NCBI GenBank assembly: GCA_014871385.1
Contig: MU104859.1
Span: forward strand, 1 to 64,000
Direction: 5' to 3'
Length of the DNA: 64,000 nt
DNA from: Ceratodon purpureus
Lineage: Eukaryota > Streptophyta > Bryopsida > Pseudoditrichales > Ditrichaceae
Positions 1 through 10,200 of the stretch are shown here, one piece after another; position 1 is the stretch's first letter; each line of letters starts with the position of its first letter. The notes under the pieces are model-generated. The model ran no database searches. It was not told where the DNA came from and saw only the letters and a list, made by a program, of their open reading frames with translations. Both the position numbers and the translations under genes were made by a program.

Positions 1-119
1 CGTGTTTTGCAACCTTCGTTTATAGTAAGCCAGTGAATTGGTGTGAGGAGGCACTTGATCGACACAAGGCTCGGCTGAAGAACGCAAAGCGCAATCCTTC
101 GAAGTTGGGACCAATCGCA

Positions 120-1120
120 ACCCGATACGACCCCGGGTGTACCGATACGACCCCGGGTGTACCGATATGACCCCGGTGTAGGCGGACACACACGCACACC
201 TCTTCTCCGTGAAGTTACACCATTGTGACCCTCGGTGTAAGCGGACACACCCACACCATATATAACAAGGGGGACACCGGTGTGACCCGGGTGTAGGCCG
301 ATACACTTACACCTCAATTCCATGAGCTTACACCACAGCCCGGGTGTAGGCTGGCACACTCACACCTCAGCTCCGTGAGGGCACACCGGTGTGACCCGGG
401 TGTAGGCAGTGACACACACCTTCTCAGCGTGAGGTTACACTGGTGTGACCCCGAGTGTAGGCGGACGGTGTGACGCCGGGTGTAGGCGGGCACACTCGCG
501 ACTAAGGGCTCCCCACTTTGGGGGAGTGCGGAGGCTGCCCAAGGGGCCTTTCTGCCCGCCAAGATACTAACCAAAACATGTCATCAACCCAAAGAGGATG
601 GAGAATTTTCGACAAAGGATTCATAAACCCTAAGACGCCGTTCCGGCGTAGGGAACTAGTGCGGCTCCGCCGCACAGACAGAGGAGGGCAAACAGCGGAG
701 CGGGAAAGGGGATTGCGAGGGGTCGGGCTTGCACACTCACACCTCATCTCCGTGAGGGTACACCGGTGTGACCCCGGGTGTGGGCTAGGTCGCTCACACC
801 TGAATTCCGTGAGCTTACACCACACCCCAGGTGTACTTAGACACACTCACACCGGTGTGACCCCGGGTGTGGGCCGATGCACCCACACCTCATCTCCTTG
901 GAGTTACACCGGTGTGACCCGGGTGTAGGCAGTCACACACACCTTCTCAGCGTGAGGTTACACCGGTGTGACCCCGAGTGTAGGCGGACAGTGTGACGTC
1001 GGGTGTAGGCTGGCACACTCAAACCCCATCTCCGTGAGGGTACACCGGTATGACCCGGGTGTGGGCCGATGCGCTCACACCAGAATGAGGTAGTGCTTCG
1101 GGAGTGTGCCACTCAGGGTG
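120..1120. repeat. GC-rich ACACCGGTGT minisatellite array, block 1
   Basis: Degenerate tandem repeats built from the palindrome ACACCGGTGT followed by GACC(C)CGGGTGTAGGC, alternating with CTCACACCTC and TCCGTGAGGTTACACC. Spacing is irregular, about 50-60 bp per full unit. Roughly 505-735 is a non-repeat insert. The same array type recurs at about 2.9-3.5, 28.9-30.6, 33.2-34.9 and 41.6-43.7 kb. Open frames inside it are His/Pro/Thr-rich repeat artefacts, not genes. Confidence 0.9.
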
Positions 1121-1252
1121 TGCAGGCACTTAGTTAGGCCGATCCTGTCAGAATATAGCCAACTGGGTACTGGCTGTAAGTGACGATTCCTGTCACAGAA
1201 ATGAAAATTTGATTGAACTATCACACGGAAGCGAAGACATTGAAACTCGGTT

Positions 1253-1256
<4 letters not shown>

Positions 1257-1297
<41 letters not shown>
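1257..1297. repeat. poly-T tract of about 40 nt
   Basis: An uninterrupted T run followed by AT-rich DNA. It could be the poly(A) tail of a minus-strand retroposed copy, but no recognisable body adjoins it. Confidence 0.85.
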
Positions 1298-1304
<7 letters not shown>

Positions 1305-1483
1305 CACACTGATTAATTCGAAAAATTCAGTTTATGATTAAAAATAAATTATAGATTATATTTTAAAAATCTAACTGATATATTTGTGATTATCAAAAAT
1401 TTAAAAACTAGTTTGATTGGTTTAAGTGATTAATATGTAATAAATGGTTTTATGTAAATTTTTTTTGCATCGTAATTGTTTGT

Positions 1484-2170
1484 TTTTGATAATTCTGAGT
1501 TTTTTTTATTTTTAACATTGTTTTGATGATAAATTAGGCTATAAAACCTAAAATTTGATGAGATCACCCCTAGCTACCCCACTATCGTTTGTTTTGAGTG
1601 AACCCTAAAATTACTTAATGGGCAATGGGTCCTACCGGACCCGTTGCCCGTATTCAAACCCTTCTCGCTCCGCTCGATGGGTTTGAAAGGCTTTATATTT
1701 TTGCATACTAATTTTTGGATTTTGATAATTTTGAGATTTATTTATTTTTAACATTATTTGCATGATAAGATAGGGATTATGAAATCCAAAATTCAATGAG
1801 ATCAACCCTAGCTACCCCGCTATCGTTGTTTTGAGTGAACCCTAAAATTACTTAACGGGCAACGAGTCCTACCGGACCCATTGCCCTTATTCAAACCCTT
1901 CTCGCTCCGCTCGATGGGTTTGAAAGGCCTTATATTTTTGGATTTTAATTATTTGATTTTGATAATTTTGAGTTTTATTTATTTTTAACATTATTTGGAT
2001 GATAAAATAAGGGCTAGAAAACCAAAATTTGATGAGATCAACCCTAGCTACCGCGCTATCATTGTTTTGAGTGAACCCCAACACTTAACACGCAACGGGT
2101 TCTACCGGACTAGTTGCCCTTGTTCAAACTCTTCTCGCTCCGCTCGATGGATTTGAAAGGCCTCATAATT
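1484..2170. repeat. 236-bp tandem repeat, three copies
   Basis: Units begin at about 1484, 1720 and 1957 with TTTTGATAATT. Each holds two inverted repeats. One has 13-bp arms (GGGCAATGGGTCC against its complement with one mismatch, 1620-1648 in unit 1). The other has perfect 9-bp arms, TTCAAACCC and GGGTTTGAA (1653-1687). The third unit is the most diverged. No coding potential is seen. Confidence 0.85.
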
Positions 2171-2615
2171 AAATAATTTTTCTAATTCATTTAATTCATT
2201 TCTCTAATTCAATTCATTCATTTTTTCTAATTCAGTTAATTCATTTTCCTAATTCATTTTTCATTCATTTTTCTAATTCAATTTCTAATTCATTTTCTAA
2301 TTCATGTTCTAATTCATTTTCTAATTCATTTCTAATTCATTTTCTAATTCATTTTCTAATTCATTTTCTAATTCATTTTCTAATTCATTTTCTAATTCAT
2401 TTCTAATTCATTTCTAATTCATTTTCTAATTCATTTTCTAATTCATTTTCTAATTCATTTCTAATTCATGTTCTAATTCATTTTCTAATTCATTTCTAAT
2501 TCATTTTCTAATTCATTTTCTAATTCATTTTCTAATTCATTTTCTAATTCATTTTCTAATTCATTTTCTAATTCATTTTCTAATTCAATTAATCTATTTT
2601 TTAATTCGTTTTCCT
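2170..2615. repeat. 12-bp AT-rich minisatellite (ATTCATTTTCTA)n
   Basis: About 35 near-perfect copies of ATTCATTTTCTA with occasional 11-bp variants lacking one T. Low-complexity DNA between 236-bp repeats and a short 22-bp repeat. Confidence 0.95.
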
Positions 2616-2629
2616 AATTTTTTCATAAA

Positions 2630-2725
2630 ACAGGAGCACATGATCTCAAACTATGAAGCACATGATCTCAAACTATGAAGCACATGATCTCAAACTGTGA
2701 AGTATCTCAAACTGTGAAGCACATA
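2630..2725. repeat. 22-bp tandem repeat (GCACATGATCTCAAACTATG type)
   Basis: Four adjoining copies of a unit containing CACATGATCTCAAACT; the last is shortened to an ATATCTC variant. Too short to assign. Confidence 0.8.
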
Positions 2726-2869
2726 TCTCGATTCTCAAACTGCATGAATGTTGGTTTCCATCCCAGCTGACAGTTAACTTCGAGTGATTTTCTGATACTG
2801 AACCTGTCAGTTGCTAGCCTATGTCCACTCCGAGTGGCACACTCTGAAATGCTCTTCCCCACCAGAATT

Positions 2870-3660
2870 CCATAAGCTTACACCACACCCCCGGTGTACT
2901 TGGACACACTCACACCTTGTCCTCCAAGGATCACACCGGTGTGACCCGGGTGTAGGCAGACAATGTGACTTGGGTGTAGGCAGGCACTCTCACACCTCAT
3001 CTCCGTGGGGTACACCGGTGTGACCCCGGGTGTAGGCGGGCAGTGTGCCGCTTGGTGTAGGCTGGCACACTCACACCTCACCTCCTTGAGGGTACACGGG
3101 TGTGGGCCGATGCGCTCGCACCTCAATTCCGTGAGCTTACACCACACCCCCCGGTGTGCTTGGACACACTCACACCTCGTCCTCCAAGGATCACACCGGT
3201 GTGACCCCGGGTGTGGGCTGATGCACTCACATCATATATCTAAAGAGGTCACAGTGGTGTGACCTCGCGTGTCAGCGGACACGCTCACACCTCATCTCCG
3301 TGAGGTTACACCAGTGTGACCCTGGTGTAGGCGGACAGTGTGACTTGGGTGTAGGCTGACACACTCACACCTCATCTCCGTGAGGGTACACCGGTGTGTG
3401 ACCCCAGGTGTGGTTCGATGCGCTCACACCTCATCTCTTTGGAGTTACACTAGTGTGACCCCCGGTGTAGGAGGGGCGATGACGGGGGAGAGTGTGCGCT
3501 AGGAAGACGGTGTTGTTGCTGTTTGAAGGGCGCCGGTGTGAAGTACGCTACACCGAGGATCATATACTCTAAAGCCCAAAAACTCGATTGAGCAAACCCC
3601 ACATCCAAAGTCACATCTCAGACTCCAAATGAATTCGACCCTAAAACCTCAACCTCCAAT
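2870..3660. repeat. ACACCGGTGT minisatellite block 2 plus its conserved right flank
   Basis: Array as in block 1, ending about 3480. It is followed by a flank of about 180 bp (TGTTGTTGCTGTTTG, then CTAAAGCCCAAAAACTC, GAGCAAACCCCACATCC and CTCCAAATGAATTCGACCC). The same flank follows the arrays at about 29.7, 30.6, 34.4, 42.15 and 43.7 kb, so array and flank form one repeat module. Confidence 0.85.
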
Positions 3661-4253
3661 TCTCATTTCATCCTTGATCTGCCCGCATTGGTGATAGAGC
3701 GCCCTAGATGTCGCCGACGATTGGCTGCTGGTTGTGTTGCAATGCTCCTCAACGAGCCCCTCTCTCAATAGTGCCGATGGAACACAGCCCACTTGCACAT
3801 GCTTTCTAGAATACTCCGACAAGACAGAGCTTCAAAGTGAAAAATTGTTCGGGCCGTGCCATTCGTAATTACAACATTGATTTCCGAACGGTGCCAAGAC
3901 CCAACCGCCTCTACCCACAGCGATGTCAACGATTTCAATTAGTTCCCTCCTCTCACGATCGGTTTCCTTCTCCCAGACTCGCCAATTGGCTTTGCAGCTT
4001 CACCTCTCGACCCACTTATCCATCGCACTTACTCATGTAGATTGCGGACTGTAGAGATGGCCCCCAGTGGCTCATCTCTCGGAAGTAGAAGAATGAGCCC
4101 TTCAGAGTCACCGACGATCGTGGATGTGGCAGCCCCACCGTACCCAGCGATGGCTCCCCCTATACATGGTGCACGAGATGTGGGAGCTGATGACTCATCT
4201 TTTCCTAGATGAGAAGGATTCGAGCGAGGAACCCCACGTGGCAGCCACTCAAC
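3661..4253. other. unassigned interval
   Basis: Only short overlapping frames and no recognisable protein, RNA gene or strong repeat. Confidence 0.5.
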
Positions 4254-5352
4254 TCCGGACACGAGCGGACCATCGTCGCTTGAGAATAAGGTATTAGAAG
4301 AACACAACGTTGATGGCGAGGCCAGCTGTCAAGGTGGAGGTTTGTGGATCGAGGTGGAGACGTCCAGGGGGATTCCATGGAGGAGGATGTCAAGAGCGAT
4401 AAGGATTCCGATCCTTGTGGAATTTCTCCACCGGTCAGAATCCGCGACGTCAACATCTCTCGTGATCATGATATGCGGATGCAATCGCCTTCAAACCCTC
4501 CTGCCGCAACGACATCATCTCATCACGAATTTGTGAGGCCGTCCCTCGTCCGAAATTCCTCGGCAGGTCACCTTGCGAGTGCAACAATAAAGGGCTCAAA
4601 AACTCAAAGTGATATCATATGATATCATATGTGGAGACACAACAGAAAGCGACGAGGATGAAAGCCGGGAGAGGACGGTGGAGGTTACGAAGTCTACCGA
4701 GGTCGACACCGTGGAGTGAGGTGGAACAAAGAGATATACTCTTCCTCCCTCGCGAGGTACCACGGGTTCGATGAATACGAGTTTACCATGGTGACGTAGA
4801 GTTTATACACGTCACGTTTCAGGTGATCTCCTAAATGCTTGTCTCAGCGGCAAGACGGAGACAAAACCATAAGCCCTGCTCTCTGCTCACACGAAGAAAA
4901 CAGGACGCATAGGCCCGGAGTAGAGAATGGGCTAGGTGGGATGAACATGCCTCCTTTGGGAGTAGTCGTACTCTAGGCGACGTAGTTCAATTCAAATCTG
5001 ATGAATCCCTACGGGGACTACATTTGGTGTGAATGACAATATAGACGATGACGTTGCATTTCCTCACTCTGGATGCGAGGTTTGAGAATTAGAGCCTGTC
5101 GTAATTTCCTGTCCAGAACTCTGGTCTGAGCGTAGGTGATTCGCGAAATGTTGCGTTGAACCAGTCAGGAGTGCATTCAGGTGCAAGTTTGAAGTTTTCG
5201 GGGCATGCTTCAATTCTGGAATTTCCGAGGAAGTCCGTAGCTTGTGCAGTTACTTGCATGTTTGGGGATGCAGCGCGAAAGCTAATCTTGCAACCGGGAA
5301 AGCTCATTGTGGATCACCATGTATGAGTTTGGTGTGAGATCCACCCTGACGT
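4254..5352. repeat. 1.1-kb dispersed duplication, copy 1
   Basis: Closely matches 39193-40262, from CGGACACGAGCGGACC to GATCCACCCTGACGTCC; flanks on both sides are unrelated. Differences include an extra GATATCATAT at about 4612-4630 and a short segment near 5005-5030 missing from copy 2. The minus strand at 5089-5307 has a 72-residue frame that stays open in both copies, although copy 2 has lost its ATG. This frame is not a recognised protein. A TTTCAGGTGATCTCCTAAAT palindrome lies at 4817-4836. Confidence 0.85.
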
Positions 5353-6030
5353 CCTTTGGGGTAATTACGACAACCGAGCACAATTGTTCGAAGTTCACAG
5401 TGTGTGAGAATAATGTACATCATGTTCAATATCTGTATACACTGTATACACTGTACACTGCAAGTAGTACACCATTTGTACATTAATGGACCGTTGCACT
5501 GCTTGGGAAGAGACAAGACTCTGTTCAATCGAACTTGATTGACTTCAAAACCAAAATACCAGACATCAAAATTCGAGTCTTGCAGAAATCTGAGATAGTT
5601 TGAGTGAAGTGCGAAAATTGAAATAACAGGAGTGCAGTGCGGATGGACTTGTGCGAGAGAGAGAAGCATTGAATCCAGTATGCGGCATTTGCGAAACTGT
5701 GCCGCCAACGCTGTTTTGTGGAATCTTCGAACTTGCTCTTTATATTGTACACTACTCGAATTGAATTATTGAAGAGCAGGTTCCTTCACTGTACTTTTTT
5801 ACTTTGTTTTAATAAAATTTAAAAAACACTTATTTATATTATATTGGTATATACCTTTGAAGCTTGAGAAAACTATTTACTCGGATTTCAATATCTATAT
5901 TATAATCATTCTTTTAATACAAAAAATATTTGTAATACGAAAAATATTTGAAAGCATTTCAGAATTATAAGTAAATGACTTTGCTACCATGGTTTAGAGA
6001 AAAGTAAGTAATCTTTAATACAACTTAAAG
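5353..6030. other. unassigned, partly AT-rich interval
   Basis: No supported gene. 5780-6030 is strongly AT-rich and lies immediately upstream of the small gene starting at 6044, so it may include its promoter. Confidence 0.4.
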
Positions 6031-6043
6031 AAATTTGAAGAGG

Positions 6044-6550
6044 ATGTCCAATTCGTTGGAGGTTGTTGCTTGTGAGACCATTTTACAAAATCTACTCACC
6101 CGTATGTCAAATGGAAACGACCCGTGGGATCAAGTGGCTTGTTCTCCATCTTATACTCCACCAGCAAAAATTACATTTCAAGACATTGAGAATGCTCGTG
6201 CAGTTTCTTCAACTTGGAAAAGAGAAATTGATAATAGTCCTGAATACGCTTGCTTGAGGTTGGCAAAGTGGGACTATGATTCATATACAGAGTGCCACTG
6301 GATTCCGAAAGATGAATATCAGTCGTATCGATTTAACGTGAACTGGAACATCTTTAAGAATTCTTGGGCCCTTGCAGAACCAATCGGCAATGAAAGATTG
6401 GAGACGGCGTCACTAGGCGAATTAAGTTGTTGTGAACTCAATCATTTGAGGACCTTGCTTAGTGATACTAGGAATCACACTCTCTGGTTGCAGCCAGGAG
6501 AAAAGGTGGTTCCAAGACCGTACATTTGGGTCTCACCAAAACATCGATAG
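6044..6550 (+). CDS. small F-box-like protein (168 aa)
   Basis: Single-exon frame of 168 codons from the first ATG at 6044 to TAG. The N-terminal third resembles an F-box: a hydrophobic ETILQNLLTRM helix, then, after an insert of about 35 residues, ENARAVSSTWKREIDNSPEY. This matches the usual F-box tail in which A-R-x-V-C-x-x-W is followed by a Ser/Pro-Glu/Tyr turn, except that Ser replaces the common Cys. F-box proteins tether substrates to SKP1-CUL1 ubiquitin ligases. The remaining part (about 75-168) is Trp- and Leu-rich with no recognised Kelch, LRR or FBA domain. AT-rich DNA flanks it on both sides. The insert within the F-box is atypical, so the family call is tentative. The frame itself is likely real because its composition contrasts with its surroundings. 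Confidence 0.45.
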   Translation: MSNSLEVVACETILQNLLTRMSNGNDPWDQVACSPSYTPPAKITFQDIENARAVSSTWKREIDNSPEYACLRLAKWDYDSYTECHWIPKDEYQSYRFNVNWNIFKNSWALAEPIGNERLETASLGELSCCELNHLRTLLSDTRNHTLWLQPGEKVVPRPYIWVSPKHR

Positions 6551-7206
6551 ACCAGAATTAAAAATTTCCTTTACTATTGTAGCAGATTCTCTTTGAGCGA
6601 GATTTCATGTCTGCATTGTACTTTAAAGATGAAATTAATGGAGAATTTTTAACAACAATTTCTATTTGATGGCAATTTTATATTTAATTTGATTGTACTG
6701 CTTGAATTCTGCATCCATATATTTCCCTACGTGAACCAGGTTCAGAAATTGAGATATTGCGATGCAAACACTGTGAGAGAGCTTTGCTTTGTAGTTTATA
6801 TTTTATATTTGAATTTCAAAGACTAATAATATGGACTCTTCATATCTGATGCTTGGACTCTCATCTCATTTAAGGCACTTATAAAATTCCTATCCAATGT
6901 GCTAAGTAGATGAAGAAGAAAATAACATTAGGCATTGTGAACAAAGAGACTGGCAATTTTCATTTAAGTCTAATAGAAGCTAGCAGTGGACAGAAATGAT
7001 ACAGAATGTATAATATAGTAATAAAATGTACAATTTCTGTACATATAGTACAAGATTTGTACAGAAATAGCAGGAGCTGCCAGTCTTTCTGAAGGGCATG
7101 AATGTTTGGTTAATGTGGATTTAGAAGAAACGGACTGTGGTCCACGCTTAGGAAGAACAGACTGTGTGACCCGGGACTACATGCGACGAATCAGACCTCT
7201 GTACTA
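6551..7206. other. AT-rich intergenic spacer
   Basis: No gene seen. It probably holds the 3' ends of two convergent genes (the F-box-like gene on plus, the SET gene on minus). Several TGTACA/GTAC motifs cluster at 7005-7070. Confidence 0.5.
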
Positions 7207-10200
7207 TCATTTCATAGAGTTAGCAAGAAGATCGACTACAAGAAGAATAGGGGGTTCTTCGGTTACAATGTCACGGCAGTGAGTGCTACCACACTTACAA
7301 TGGAAAGGAAAAACGGCATCAACAGCATTCACTTCTGGTCTCTGAAAACTACAACCATAGTCCCAGGTTAGTTCTTCAAATGCTGGAATATTAAATCGTG
7401 CGAAGTAGGCAACATGGTACACTCCACCATGGTTGCTGCTGACTCTCACTGGCACGTCAATAAGGTTGGCGTCCTCACATCTGATCAACAAACGAACACA
7501 TGTAGTGAGAAATGGAGAAAGAAACCAACTACATGCATGAATCCTCAGTAGTGCTATACCCACAATTAGACAAAATTTACAAGGGATCCAGTGCACAAAA
7601 AATACTCATACCTGTGGTTTACAAATCGGGAGACATTAGAGAGATTTGTGCCGTCTATGCACAACGCGACATCATCGTTTACTACTTGCTCAGATTTCCA
7701 ATCAGCATCTAGTGCTAGTGTAAATGCCTCTGATTTCCCTAGCTTCGCACTAGCCCTCCGTTGCATGAGCTCCGCATTTGTAACAATCTCCCCTGCATAT
7801 TCAAACACAAAACTCCCTTTCTGAATGGGGCTAGTTGCTCGTAGTCCCCACCCCTTCGAACCAGTCCAAAACACTTGAAGGGGAATGGATAACCCCCGCT
7901 GGACTACTCTGTTGCCACACGACCACTTGCAGCTGCAGCCATCATTGCATTCTTGAAGAAAAACCCTGTTGGTATGACCAGGGCATGAAGAACCTTCCTC
8001 GGGTGAACATGTTAATCCACAGAATACTGTCTCCTCCATCAAACCCTGACCAACACCACAAAATAGTGGACCAAGGTACCAATCAGTACACATAGTAGAA
8101 GTTCGTACTAAAGAACAACACAGAAATAACAAATTGGTACACAGAGCAGTTCACAAAGAACAATCAATGCGTACAAAGAAGATAATGTCAAACCAACAGA
8201 AAGTAGGAAACCTTGATTCCTTGCAATGTTGGTCGTATTGGTCGTAAAATATACTTATCCATTTGAATTAGACAATACTTACGGGTTGGTACAGGAGAGA
8301 ACTACGTAGCCGACCTCGTGTTGTATACGCTGAGTGGACAAGGTTTTGTAGCCCACAGGTGCATCCTCTCCCAAGACAACCATTTTCGCAACCAGTGCAA
8401 GACTCCGGGAAAACCAATTTCATCTTACTCAAGTGGGTAGATGCAAGTGTGGATGCTCTGGAGTGAGGAATGTACGTGAATTCCTCTAAAGCATGAAGTT
8501 CCTTACCTGGCACCCACACCGAGACTGGAACGCGTTCTAATCCATTCGACAAGTCGCGTGCATCATACCACAAATGTTCCTATGGACAGAAACGCAACCT
8601 CAAAACTGTGTAAGCCCCTAATCCAAATTCTAGTATTGGAGAAGCTACAAAGTGTAAATCAAAAAATCAAAACTGGTCCGGTTGCAGCGACCTCCTCGAC
8701 CAACTAGGAAACCGCTGCAACACTGAAGGGGCTGCGGGCATCAACGTTCCTATGGACAAAAACACAACCTCAAAACAGTGTAAGCTCTTAATCCAGAATC
8801 TAGTATTGGATAAGCTACAACTGTAAATCAAAAAATCAAAACTGCTCCGGTTGCAGCGACCTCCTCGACCAACTAGGAAACCGCTGCAACACTCAGGGGG
8901 CTGCGGGCATCAACGGGCGATTGAGGATCGGTCCTCCTTTGCTCACTTTCGGCTTTGAATGCTTCTTCTTTTTGTTGTCGCGCTTTCCCTGTTTCTTGCC
9001 TACTCCAACCCGCTCCTCTTGAATGTCCGCGTCGTCTTCAAGGGAATCGCCCTTCTGCTGATCACCAAGGTTCGCCCGCTCAGTCTGATTTTTGAGAACT
9101 CTGCGCTTCTTCCTCGAGCCTGTGCCCTCGGCCTGGTCTGCTTCTTCGTCTTGGTCTTTCTGCTCCCTATCCTTTCGCTTCCTTGTTTTAGCTATAACTG
9201 AGCCCTCGGCTTGGTCTACATCTTGTTCTTGATCATTCTGCTGTCTACCTGTTCGCTTTTTTTTTTTAACTGTAACTGTCCCTCCTTCCTTCTCCAAACT
9301 TACACCCCTTGTCGGCTGAATTCGCAGTGGGGCTTCCCCGACATTCCGCTTTCTTCCTCTTGAATCTGCCTTATTCTTACAACGAACTTCGGCCTGAGTA
9401 TCGGATACTTCAGGTTCTCCGGCATCAGGCATTCCTCTACGATCTTCGCCGCTGGGATTGCCGCCTCTATAACTCGAGACATTAGTAACAAAACTAGTAC
9501 ACTGAGAACAGAATTAGTACACTAAGTACTCACTAAGTACACTAATCAGCTTTACATCTCACATGAGATGATATGAAATGGGAAGAATATTTGGCAAAGT
9601 TGCATGTACATACCCTGATGATGTAATTGGCTGTTGTAATGTTCCCCCGGTTGCTCCATGCTCCTCCATGATGATTTCAACTACCCCTGCCTCTTGCTCC
9701 TGTCCTGTAATTGTTCCCTCCCCACCCCCCACATCCGCAGTGGATATCACTGGTGTATCACCCTGCGCTGCCTCTTGTCCCCCTGGCCCCAACAGACCTC
9801 CGTCATCTTCTCCTCCGACTGCAATGGTGTTCTCAATTACATCTGTAATTCTTTCGTCCCCACAACCCTCACCCGCAGTGGGTATCACTAAAGTATCACC
9901 CTCCGTGAATTCATGTCCACCAGGCCCGAAGACACCTCCCTCATCTTCTCCTACACTCGCAATGGTGTTTCCAATTACATCTGTAATTGTTCCCGCCCCG
10001 ACCCCCTCACCCGCAGTGGATATCGCTAATGTATCACCCTCCGAAATATCTTGCCCCCCGGGCCCCAACGCAGCACTCTCATCTTCTCCTCCGCCTGCAA
10101 TGGTGTTCTCAATTGCTTCGTGAACTTCAGCTTGTACCCCTACCTCTTTGACTGTGCTAAGAACTTGGTCTTCCATAAATCCAACATTCGTTGGTGAATC

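Noticed and set aside
2811..3262. Plus-strand frames of 70-85 codons in the ACACCGGTGT array
   Set aside because: Repeat artefacts similar to frames in every array block.
9601..10123. 181-codon plus-strand frame over the 48-residue repeat
   Set aside because: Antisense shadow of exon 2 of the SET gene, whose frame is fixed by correct splice phases.
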